Assembly: GCA_026225395.1 (NCBI GenBank)
Contig: JAMFSR010000026.1
Span: 124,001-188,000 of the forward strand
DNA from: Granulicella sapmiensis
GTDB taxonomy: Bacteria; Acidobacteriota; Terriglobia; Terriglobales; Acidobacteriaceae
Direction: 5' to 3'
DNA length: 64,000 bases
Every line of letters starts with the position of its first letter. Within the stretch, counting starts at the first letter, position 1. The notes under the pieces were generated by a model. That model saw only the letters and a program-made list of their open reading frames with translations, searched no databases and had not been told where the DNA came from. Positions 16,382 to 25,212 of the stretch are shown here, piece by piece. Position numbers and translations under genes: made by a program.

Positions 16382-18979
16382 TTACTTGAGGCGGGTGCCG
16401 ATGGGGACGCCTTCGGGGACGGTGGCGAGGAAGGGCTTGCCGCCTTCTTCGCTGGCGGCGAGGAGCATGCCGTGCGATTCGAGGCCGCGCATCTTGCGGG
16501 GGGCGAGGTTGGTGATCACGATGATGCGGCGGCCGATGAGGTCTTCGGGCGTGTAATGCTCGGCGATGCCGGAGAGGATCTGGCGCTTTTCGTGGCCGAG
16601 ATCGACTTCGAGGCGGAGGAGCTTGTCGGCCTTGGGGATGCGCTCGGCGACGAGGATCTGGGCGACGCGGAGCTCGATCTTGATGAAGTCGTCGATGGTG
16701 ATTTGTGGCGAAGCGTCCGCGGGACCTGCGGTGATAGGGGTCTGAGAGGCTACGTTGGCGAATGGGCCGCTCGCGGGCGCGTCGTGGTGGGAGACAGGTG
16801 CTGGGCGTTCGGTGGTGATAGCGGCGCTGCCGGCTACGTGGGTGGCGGCGTTGGGTTCGGTGAAGGTGCGGGGTGGGGCCGCGGGATCGAGGCGGTCCGG
16901 GGTGACCGGCTGAGCGGGCGTTGGGGTGAAGGCTGATTTGAGCGGAGCGTCGGGGCGGTTCCTAGTCGATTCGGTTACGGGCTGTGCTTCGGGGTTTTCC
17001 ATGTTGATCATCGTTTCTGCGAGAGATTTGTCGGCGCGGGGGAAGATGGGGCCGAGGGGGCCGAGGTTGGTGCCGGGAGGGAGACCGCCCCAGACAAGGT
17101 GGGCGAGCTCGCCGTCGCGGGCGGCGTCGTTGACGTCGCCGAGGCCGAGCTGGGCCCAAACTTTGGCGGTGATCGACGGGATGTAGGGGAAGAGGATACC
17201 GGTGAGCCAGCGGATGGCTTCTGCGGAGGTGTAGAGGACTGTGGCGAGGCGCTCGGCCTTGAGAGGGTCGGTAGGGTCCTTGGCGAGCTTCCATGGGGCC
17301 GCTGAGGTGATGAAGCCGTCGACGACGGTGATGAAGGCGGCGACGTCGGTGAGGATAGTGGTGAAGTCGGTGGTGGAGAGCGACTGGATGCGGGCCTGGA
17401 GCGCGATGCCGGCTTTGCCGACGCTGTAGGTTTCGAAGCCGTCGGGTGCGGCGGGGGTTTCGGGGGTATCTTCGAAGCGCGGCGTGGGGATGACGCCGGA
17501 GTAATTCTGCTGGATCATCGCGAGGGTGCGGCTGACGAGATTGCCGTAGCCGTTGGCGAGATCGGCGTTGTAGCGGGTGATGAGGGCGTCGAAGGAGAAG
17601 CTGCCGTCCTGGCCGAAGGGGATTTCGCGGAGCAGGAAGTAACGGAGAACGTCGGAGGCGAAAAGGTCGCGCTCGGATTTTGTGGCCGCTCTAAAGCCCG
17701 GGGCTAAAGCCCCTTTTTCCTTCGAGCCTGATTCAGTGGGCTGAAGCCCACTGCTAATCCGAGAGGCGTCGGACGCATCGTTGGTGTGTCCTTCAAATAC
17801 CGGAGGGCAGAGTGACCCAAAGGCTTCGAGGATGGTTTCGGTGCGGACGATGTTTCCTTTTGACTTCGACATCTTCGAGTTGTCGAAGAGCAGCCAACCG
17901 TGGGCGGTGACGGCCTTGGGCAGCGGGATGCCGGCCGCTAGGAGGAATGCGGGCCAATAAACGCAGTGGAAACGGATGATCTCTTTGCCGACGAGGTGCA
18001 GGTCGGCGGGCCAGTAGCGCTCGAACTCGGCTTTATCGGCGGGATCGGAGCTGCCGTAGCCGACGGCGGTCATGTAGTTGGCGAGGGCGTCGAGCCAGAC
18101 GTAGATGATGTGCTTCTGCGAGGCTTCGCTGGCGGCCGGTTCGGGGACGGGAATGCCCCAGATGAAGGAGCTGCGTGAGACGGAGAGGTCTTTGAGAGCG
18201 CCCTCGACGTAGGGATTGCCCAAGGTGGAGTGGGAGATCGAGGGGCCAGGGCTCAGGGTCCAGGGTCCAGAAGGCGCTGTTGGGTCGAGTGATTCGGGAG
18301 CGGCGCTGAAGGATTCGGCGGCGAGGAGGGTGTTGCGCTCTTCGTTGACGACCTCGGATTGCAGGTTGGTTTGTACGGCGGCTTGCACGTTGCCGCGGAG
18401 GAAGCTGAGGACTTCGTTCTTGCGGGCTTCGTTTTCTACGCGAAGCGTGTCGGATTCGATGAGGTCGATGAGAGGGCGCTGGAATGCCGAGAGTTTGAAG
18501 AAGAAGTTTTCTTCGGTGACGGTTTCGGTGGGTTTGCCGTCGGGGCCGATGGTGCCCGGAGGGCCTTCGACGAACATCTCTTCGCCTACCGAGTATTGGC
18601 CGGTGTAGGTGCTGAGGTAGATGAAGCCTTTTTCGTAGAGGGTGCTGAAGAGGGCTTGCGCGCCGTTCTGGTGTTTGGCGTCGGTGGTGCGGATGTAGCG
18701 GTCGTTGGTGATGCCCATGCGGGCCCAAAGGGATTTGAAGGAGTCTGAAACCTGGTCAGCGAACTGCTGTGGGGCGATGCCGGCGGCGGCGGCGGAGCGC
18801 TCGATCTTCTGGCCGTGCTCGTCGGTTCCGGTGAGGAAGAAGGTGTCGTAACCGAGGAGACGGTGACGACGCGCGAGGACGTCGCCGACGATGGTGGTGT
18901 ACGCGTGGCCGATGTGCGGGCGGGCGTTGACGTAGTAGATCGGGGTCGTGAGGTAGAACTTTTTAGCGGCGTCTGACAT
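16382..18979 (-). CDS. metG: Methionyl-tRNA synthetase with C-terminal tRNA-binding domain and in-frame insertions
   Basis: TTPIYYVNARPHIGHAYTTIVGDVLARRHRL, KMSKSKGNIV, C-terminal ITIDDFIKIELRVAQILVAERIPKADKLLRLEVDLG; 865 aa. Confidence 0.95.
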   Translation of the reverse strand: MSDAAKKFYLTTPIYYVNARPHIGHAYTTIVGDVLARRHRLLGYDTFFLTGTDEHGQKIERSAAAAGIAPQQFADQVSDSFKSLWARMGITNDRYIRTTDAKHQNGAQALFSTLYEKGFIYLSTYTGQYSVGEEMFVEGPPGTIGPDGKPTETVTEENFFFKLSAFQRPLIDLIESDTLRVENEARKNEVLSFLRGNVQAAVQTNLQSEVVNEERNTLLAAESFSAAPESLDPTAPSGPWTLSPGPSISHSTLGNPYVEGALKDLSVSRSSFIWGIPVPEPAASEASQKHIIYVWLDALANYMTAVGYGSSDPADKAEFERYWPADLHLVGKEIIRFHCVYWPAFLLAAGIPLPKAVTAHGWLLFDNSKMSKSKGNIVRTETILEAFGSLCPPVFEGHTNDASDASRISSGLQPTESGSKEKGALAPGFRAATKSERDLFASDVLRYFLLREIPFGQDGSFSFDALITRYNADLANGYGNLVSRTLAMIQQNYSGVIPTPRFEDTPETPAAPDGFETYSVGKAGIALQARIQSLSTTDFTTILTDVAAFITVVDGFITSAAPWKLAKDPTDPLKAERLATVLYTSAEAIRWLTGILFPYIPSITAKVWAQLGLGDVNDAARDGELAHLVWGGLPPGTNLGPLGPIFPRADKSLAETMINMENPEAQPVTESTRNRPDAPLKSAFTPTPAQPVTPDRLDPAAPPRTFTEPNAATHVAGSAAITTERPAPVSHHDAPASGPFANVASQTPITAGPADASPQITIDDFIKIELRVAQILVAERIPKADKLLRLEVDLGHEKRQILSGIAEHYTPEDLIGRRIIVITNLAPRKMRGLESHGMLLAASEEGGKPFLATVPEGVPIGTRLK
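17677..17822. repeat. Palindrome-bearing repeat-like insertion inside metG
   Basis: Contains GGGGCTAAAGCCCC (17700-17713) and CAGTGGGCT-GA-AGCCCACTG (17734-17753); encodes extra residues between conserved metG blocks. Confidence 0.65.
18247..18270. repeat. Heptamer repeat (CAGGGCT CAGGGTC CAGGGTC CAG) inside metG
   Basis: Direct read; lies in an extra in-frame segment of metG (approx. 18205-18397). Confidence 0.7.
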
Positions 18980-18989
18980 CAGGTGTCAG

Positions 18990-19038
18990 TTTACAGAAGG
19001 CAGGCAGTAGGGAGTAGGAAGTAGGGAATAGAAAGCAG
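18990..19038. repeat. Short tandem heptamer repeat (…GCAGTAG GGAGTAG GAAGTAG GGAATAG AAAGCAG)
   Basis: Up to seven 7-bp units between MFS stop and metG start. Confidence 0.75.
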
Positions 19039-19039
19039 G

Positions 19040-20395
19040 CTAGGCCGCCGTGATGGGCTCGGGGTCGACGGGTGCGCCGAGGCGTGGGACCAGGAGATGA
19101 ATGATGAGGAGGGCGACCGAGTAGGCTCCCGCCGCCATCGCGAAGACCAGCAGCGGGTGCAGCGAGAGGTTGTGCTTGACGACCCAGGTGAAGGCCGCGC
19201 CGCCGGCGGCGCCGGAAGCTCCACCGATGCCGACTACTGTGGAGACGGCGGTGGAGGGGAACATGTCCGCCGGCGTGGAGAAGATGGTGGCGGACCAGCC
19301 CTGGTGGGCGGCGGCGCCGAGAGCGATCAGCAGCGTAGCGGGCCACGGATTCGCGGGAAAGAGCGTTCCCATGTGCGGGACGAAGACTACCGGCAATACG
19401 CAGATCGCCATGATGAGCATTGCCATTTTGCGGCTGCGGTTGACGGTGAAGCCGCGGTGCATGAAGGCGCCGGAGACGAGGCCACCGCCGATGGAGCCCA
19501 CGGATGAGATGACGTAGACTGCGACGATCTCCCAGTAGGCCTGTTTGAGGGTGAGGCCATAGTTGCGGTTCAGGAACTGCGGGAGATAGAAGAGGTAGAA
19601 CCACCAGACGCCGTCGGTGAGGCCTTTGCCCACGGCGAAGGCGTAGGTGCCTCGGTTGCGGAGCAGGCTGCCGAGAAGGTGATCGCCCTGGATAACGGGT
19701 TCGAGGCGACGCTGGGTGGTGGTGGAGCCGCGGCGCAGGCGGTTGTAAGGGAAGACAAGCCAAAGGACGAGCCAGATGAGGCCCATCGAACCGGTGGTGA
19801 TGAAGGCGGCGCGCCAGCCATATTTTGCGGTGACGAAAGCGACAAGCGCGGGAGCGATGAGCGAGGAGGCGTTGGAGCCGGAGTTGAAGATGCCGACGGC
19901 CTTAGCGCGCTCGTGGGCGGGAAACCACTCGCTGGTGGCCTTGATGGCGGCGGGAAAGTTGCCGCTCTCGCCAAGACCGAGGAAGACGCGGGCGATGCAG
20001 AAGCCGAGCACCGAGGTGACGACGGAGTGTCCCATGGAGGACAGCGCCCAGATGCCGATGGCGAGCGCGTAACCAACCTTGGTGCCGAGCTTATCGATGA
20101 TGCGGCCGGCGATGAGGAGGCCGACGCCGTAAGCGATCTGGAAGCAGATGACGATGTTGCCGTAGTTGTTATCGAAGAGCGGCTGGTGATGGACGTCGGC
20201 AGTGAGGTTCCATCCCATGAAGGAGACGGAATGGAGGAGCGGCTCGACGAGCGAGAAGACCGAGCGGTCCATGTAGTTGATGGTCGTCGCGAGGAAAAGC
20301 AGGAAGCAGACGAACCAGCGCATGTTGGCGTGGGTGGAGGGCGATTCGGAGGTGAAGCCTTGTTCCTCGGAATCGTTGAATGCAAGCGACATCAA
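19040..20395 (-). CDS. MFS transporter (anion:cation symporter/hexuronate-like)
   Basis: 12-TM-like hydrophobic pattern; NYMDRSVFSLVEPLL, FLGLGESGNFPAAIKATSEWFPAHERAKAVGIFNSGSNASS. Confidence 0.88.
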   Translation of the reverse strand: MMSLAFNDSEEQGFTSESPSTHANMRWFVCFLLFLATTINYMDRSVFSLVEPLLHSVSFMGWNLTADVHHQPLFDNNYGNIVICFQIAYGVGLLIAGRIIDKLGTKVGYALAIGIWALSSMGHSVVTSVLGFCIARVFLGLGESGNFPAAIKATSEWFPAHERAKAVGIFNSGSNASSLIAPALVAFVTAKYGWRAAFITTGSMGLIWLVLWLVFPYNRLRRGSTTTQRRLEPVIQGDHLLGSLLRNRGTYAFAVGKGLTDGVWWFYLFYLPQFLNRNYGLTLKQAYWEIVAVYVISSVGSIGGGLVSGAFMHRGFTVNRSRKMAMLIMAICVLPVVFVPHMGTLFPANPWPATLLIALGAAAHQGWSATIFSTPADMFPSTAVSTVVGIGGASGAAGGAAFTWVVKHNLSLHPLLVFAMAAGAYSVALLIIHLLVPRLGAPVDPEPITAA

Positions 20396-20540
20396 TGCTC
20401 CTGAAAGCTGGGGTGCGCGGGATTATGGTTTCGCGCCCCGGCTATCGGGCTAAACGCGTTGGATTTCAGCATAGCGTGGCGATAGCGGTGGGTGTCAATG
20501 CAAATCGGACAGGCAGGTGTACCGGGCTGCATGACCATCG

Positions 20541-20849
20541 CTAGCGGCCCGCGCTGATCCAGAGAAAATAGGGGTAGAGAAGGAAGAAAAGAACCAGCGA
20601 AACGGCCATGAGATCCATGTAGATACAGAGGATGACCGCGCCGTGGTAAAGGCTCCAGCGGCGCTGGATGCAACGGACGGTTTCCGCGGTGCCGATGAGG
20701 GAGACCAGCGCCGGCAGCAGGAGCAGCAGGGAAGGGCGGAGGTGTGGGAAGTGCGACAGCGGGATGGAGATGAAAACGCTGGCCAGGACCAGAGTGTTTC
20801 CACGGGCCAGGGAGTGTTTGCGCGGGTTGAAAAGGGCCGTGGTCAACAC
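20541..20849 (-). CDS. Small hydrophobic membrane protein, unknown function
   Basis: 102 aa with several hydrophobic helices; fills an otherwise empty interval. Confidence 0.45.
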   Translation of the reverse strand: MLTTALFNPRKHSLARGNTLVLASVFISIPLSHFPHLRPSLLLLLPALVSLIGTAETVRCIQRRWSLYHGAVILCIYMDLMAVSLVLFFLLYPYFLWISAGR

Positions 20850-20929
20850 TTCCAGTATGCGACTTATGCGGCAGGAGCAAAAGCCTTTGACGCAAAGTGC
20901 GCGAAGTGAAGGCGCGAAGTTCGCAAAGT

Positions 20930-22813
20930 TTAATGCGTGGCGGTTGGGGTGGTTGTTGGGGGTGCTGGAGTTGGGGTTGAGGGTGGAGGGGGCGGTAAGT
21001 GGTTGACGCTGGCTAGGGGGATTTCGACGGCGCCGATGCGGTTGGTGGGAAGGTCGTGGATGGCGATGCGGAGGTAGCTTTCCTGCTTGAGAGGCGCGCT
21101 GATATCGAGATGAGCGGCCACGCCGCTGCCCTGCCGGGCGGCTTGCTGGAACTGCTTGTACTGGTCGGCGGTGAAGTTGAGGCCGATTGTCTTGCCTGTG
21201 GCGTTGAGGAGTTTGCCGTCGGGGTCGTAGAGATAGGCGCTGAACTCGATGCCGCCTTTGTAGCTGCCGTCGAGTTGGGGAAGGAGGGTGAAGGACGCGG
21301 CCAGCGCGGCGTAGTCGATGAGGAAGTGGCGGAAGGGAGGCTTGATGGGATTATTGGGGGCGGCGACGTTGCCGGGGGCGAGGGTGTCTTCGGTGGTGGT
21401 GGAGTTGGGAAGGACGCGGACCTTGAAGAGGATGTCCTGCGGTGTGGGTGCGCCGCGAGCCATGGAGGCCTGTATGTAGGACGAAGCGGAGTGGCTGGCT
21501 GCGGCGGAGGCCTCGGTGATGGCCGCAGACTTGGTGGCGTCTTTAGGCTGGTTGGGGTCGTCGGCGTAATAGCCCTGACGGTAGGCTAGCTTGAGGTCGC
21601 GGTTGGCGTACTCGCCTGTAAGAGTGACGCGGATGGTTCGATATCCGCCGTTCCATTTGCGGTTGGAGGGCGTGTAGGTGAGGGTGTAATAGTTGGAGCC
21701 GGACTCGATGGCCTTGGCGACGGCCTGAGCAAGGCCGTTGGTGTTGTAGAAGGCGTGGCCGCCTGTGTCGGAAGCCATGGCCTCCATGGTCATGTGTTCC
21801 TCGGCCTGGCTCTGGTAAAACTTAGCGGATTTGGCGGCGAAGCTTTGGGCGGTCATGCCGCGGCCGGATTGCGTGGCGCTGAAGGTGGGGTCGGTCTTGA
21901 GGCCGCGCGCGTCGATGGGGTAGACGGCGACCTGGGCGCGTGCGAGGAGGTTGGTGGTGTCGCGGTACTCGTCTTCGGCGCTGGCGACGACGGCGAAGGG
22001 GTCGGCGAGGGTGGCGTCGGGCAGGATGTTGAGCGGGAACGAGCCGGAGAACCAGATGAGGTTTTTGCGGCCGGGGAAGGCAGAAAGATAGTGCGCGAGG
22101 ACATTGAAGGCGTCGAGTGTGTACTGCTGACGAAGCTGGATCTGGAAGGCCTGGGTTTGGGCTTCAAACTGGGCGAGGCTGGCGGAGACCGAGGACGCGC
22201 CGAAGGCTTCGGTCATCTGTCCGGTGATGGAGTTGTCGACGCCGGAACCGGTGGGGTCGTCGAGAAGGCTGGAGGAGCGTGGGAGGAGCTTGTGCTCGAC
22301 GGCATCTTTGAGGGTTTCGGGGTCAGAGGAGAATCCCTGGAGGATGGTGAGGCGGGTGTTGAGACCGAAGATGGCGATGCGGGTGCCGGGGTCGGCGTTC
22401 TTGACGTACTGCTGGAGCTGATAGCGGACGTAAGCCTGGTCGGCCATGGGGGTGTTGAGGGCGTCGAGCAGAAGGACGTTGAGCGTGCCGCCGGGAGGTG
22501 TGGGCGTGTAGTTGGTGAAGGTGCCGGGAGGCATTTTCATGGCAGGACCGGGGGGCGTGGGCGCGAGCATGGAGTGCTCTTCGAAGTTGCGGATGTCCTG
22601 CGGGTTCTTGTCTTCGGTGAGGATGAGGTCTTCGCGCTTTAGGCCGTGGATGGGATGGCCGTCGCGGTCCTGGACGACGACGTCGACGATGATGAGCTGG
22701 GTGCCGGCGTGGATGACCGGGGCGTCGGGCGGGCGTTGTGGAGTGGCGGGCGTTTGAGCGGCGAGCGAGATTGTGAGAAAAAAGGCCGCGATGAGGCGTG
22801 GGACGTCCCGCAT
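20930..22813 (-). CDS. VWFA-related acidobacterial domain protein (TIGR03436-like), secreted
   Basis: Signal MRDVPRLIAAFFLTISLAAQ; IIVDVVVQDRDGHPIHGLKREDLILTEDKNPQDIRNFEEH, LIWFSGSFPLNI, YTLTYTPSNRKWNGGYRTIRV. Confidence 0.85.
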   Translation of the reverse strand: MRDVPRLIAAFFLTISLAAQTPATPQRPPDAPVIHAGTQLIIVDVVVQDRDGHPIHGLKREDLILTEDKNPQDIRNFEEHSMLAPTPPGPAMKMPPGTFTNYTPTPPGGTLNVLLLDALNTPMADQAYVRYQLQQYVKNADPGTRIAIFGLNTRLTILQGFSSDPETLKDAVEHKLLPRSSSLLDDPTGSGVDNSITGQMTEAFGASSVSASLAQFEAQTQAFQIQLRQQYTLDAFNVLAHYLSAFPGRKNLIWFSGSFPLNILPDATLADPFAVVASAEDEYRDTTNLLARAQVAVYPIDARGLKTDPTFSATQSGRGMTAQSFAAKSAKFYQSQAEEHMTMEAMASDTGGHAFYNTNGLAQAVAKAIESGSNYYTLTYTPSNRKWNGGYRTIRVTLTGEYANRDLKLAYRQGYYADDPNQPKDATKSAAITEASAAASHSASSYIQASMARGAPTPQDILFKVRVLPNSTTTEDTLAPGNVAAPNNPIKPPFRHFLIDYAALAASFTLLPQLDGSYKGGIEFSAYLYDPDGKLLNATGKTIGLNFTADQYKQFQQAARQGSGVAAHLDISAPLKQESYLRIAIHDLPTNRIGAVEIPLASVNHLPPPPPSTPTPAPPTTTPTATH

Positions 22814-22880
22814 GGTTTGCTCTCCGGTTGTAGGTGCAAATGAATAGACCGGGGTTGGGCGGAAAAAGTTCCGCAAGGAA

Positions 22881-22900
22881 CAGGTTTTAGGTTTCAGGTT

Positions 22901-22908
<8 letters not shown>
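22881..22908. repeat. Short tandem heptamer repeat (caggttt taggttt caggttt taggtgg), overlapping mtnA stop codon
   Basis: Direct read; same unit family as 15606-15640. Confidence 0.8.
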
Positions 22909-23947
<1,039 letters not shown>

Positions 23948-23991
23948 GTCCCTGCTAGTTTATCGCGGATGCGGTAGGGCGTATCGCTTCT

Positions 23992-24153
23992 CTAGTGGTG
24001 CAGGTGGTGCGAGGAGACGAAGGAAAAGAAACGATGCTGGCAACCCCCACAGCGGTAGGGCTTAAGAGCAAAGAGCAGACGCTCAATGAGCTTCCGCCGC
24101 GAACGGGCAGTATCGTGGGAGCCACAGCGCGGGCATTTGCGTAAGAGTGTCAT
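23992..24153 (-). CDS. 53-aa zinc-ribbon-like small protein
   Basis: MTLLRKCPRCGSHDTARSRRKLIERLLFALKPYRCGGCQHRFFSFVSSHHLHH*; two CxxC motifs; read by hand, not in ORF track. Confidence 0.65.
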   Translation of the reverse strand: MTLLRKCPRCGSHDTARSRRKLIERLLFALKPYRCGGCQHRFFSFVSSHHLHH

Positions 24154-24275
24154 TGGAGGCCGTATGCGTATTATGAGGCTTTTTTATCTTGCGGCGACGG
24201 AAAAATGTACAAAATTGACCGAAAATTCCAGATTGACGCGGTCGCGCCGCATTTAGGAATTCGTGGTTTCGGTCT

Positions 24276-25169
24276 CTACTTTGTGAGGCGCTCAAGATGG
24301 CGATAGCCCCCGGAGGCGATGAAAGCCGTGGCGAAGGTCGTCAAGTTGTAGGTGGCGTGCAGCAGGACGGACGCGGCCACTGAGTGGGCTTTGAGGCGAA
24401 CCCATGACAACACAAGGCTTACGACGAAGAGTACAGCAAGGAAGCCGAGCGAGAACGAGAGCTGATCGCCGTGAATGAGGGCGAATCCGAGCGAAGAAAA
24501 GACCGACGCGAAGATGAGCGCGGGGACGGAGTGGAGCGAGGAGGTCTCCCAGCGGCGCAAGCCGGCGGGGGTGCGGTCGAGGGCGAGCCAGTCGTAAGCG
24601 GTGGCGAAGGCGGGTAGAAGGAAGCCGCGAAAGGCGACCTCTTCCATGAGCGGAAAGATGATGACGCCGCAGAGAGTGAGCAGCCAGGCGTTGAGTGGGG
24701 TGCGGAAGAAGGCGTCGAGCGGGGACTTGGCCGGTTGCGGCAGGTGAAGATCGGCCAGTTGGGCGGCGATGCTGAGCAGGACGCCGAGAGGAATGATCCA
24801 GAACCAGCGGCGGCGGACGCCGAGGGAGTTCCACTCGATGCCGGTTAGGAAGGGTTTGGACCAGATCTTTGTGAAGGCCCAGGCGGAGAAGGCAAGCGTG
24901 AAGACGTAAGCCATGACCTGCGCGAGGAGCTGCAGGCCGAGGTTCTGCATGGCTTGTGCATCGGTGTGGATGTGCGCCGCGGAGAGGATGATGGCGGCGC
25001 TGACGAGGTACATGAAAGCGGCGATCGAAAAGAAAAGGATCGCGTGGCCGAGGTGCGGGATGCGGCGGGCGGGGCCGTGATCCTGAGCAGGGTCGGTGTC
25101 GTGCTGGATGTCGAGCGCCTGATTGGCGGCTTGGTCGGGAACGGGTTCGAGTATGGGAAGCTTGCTCAT
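24276..25169 (-). CDS. CPBP family intramembrane (CAAX protease-like) protein
   Basis: PLMEEVAFRGFLLPAF (EExxxR), SSLGFALIHGDQ, multiple TM segments. Confidence 0.88.
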   Translation of the reverse strand: MSKLPILEPVPDQAANQALDIQHDTDPAQDHGPARRIPHLGHAILFFSIAAFMYLVSAAIILSAAHIHTDAQAMQNLGLQLLAQVMAYVFTLAFSAWAFTKIWSKPFLTGIEWNSLGVRRRWFWIIPLGVLLSIAAQLADLHLPQPAKSPLDAFFRTPLNAWLLTLCGVIIFPLMEEVAFRGFLLPAFATAYDWLALDRTPAGLRRWETSSLHSVPALIFASVFSSLGFALIHGDQLSFSLGFLAVLFVVSLVLSWVRLKAHSVAASVLLHATYNLTTFATAFIASGGYRHLERLTK

Positions 25170-25173
25170 TGAG

Positions 25174-25208
25174 GCAGAGTGTAGAGGTTAGAGTGTAGAG
25201 GATAGAGA
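25174..25208. repeat. Short tandem heptamer repeat (GCAGAGT GTAGAGG TTAGAGT GTAGAGG ATAGAGA)
   Basis: Five 7-bp units between uvrA stop and CPBP gene start. Confidence 0.8.
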
Positions 25209-25212
25209 GAGC

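Noticed and set aside
20931-21005. GGTTGGGGT-rich 3' part of the VWFA gene as another heptamer array
   Set aside because: Coding for a Pro/Thr-rich tail (PPPPPSTPTPAPPTTTPTATH); codon-based repetition explains it
24083-24295. 70-aa minus ORF overlapping the zinc-ribbon candidate
   Set aside because: No motif; the alternate frame gives a two-CxxC protein
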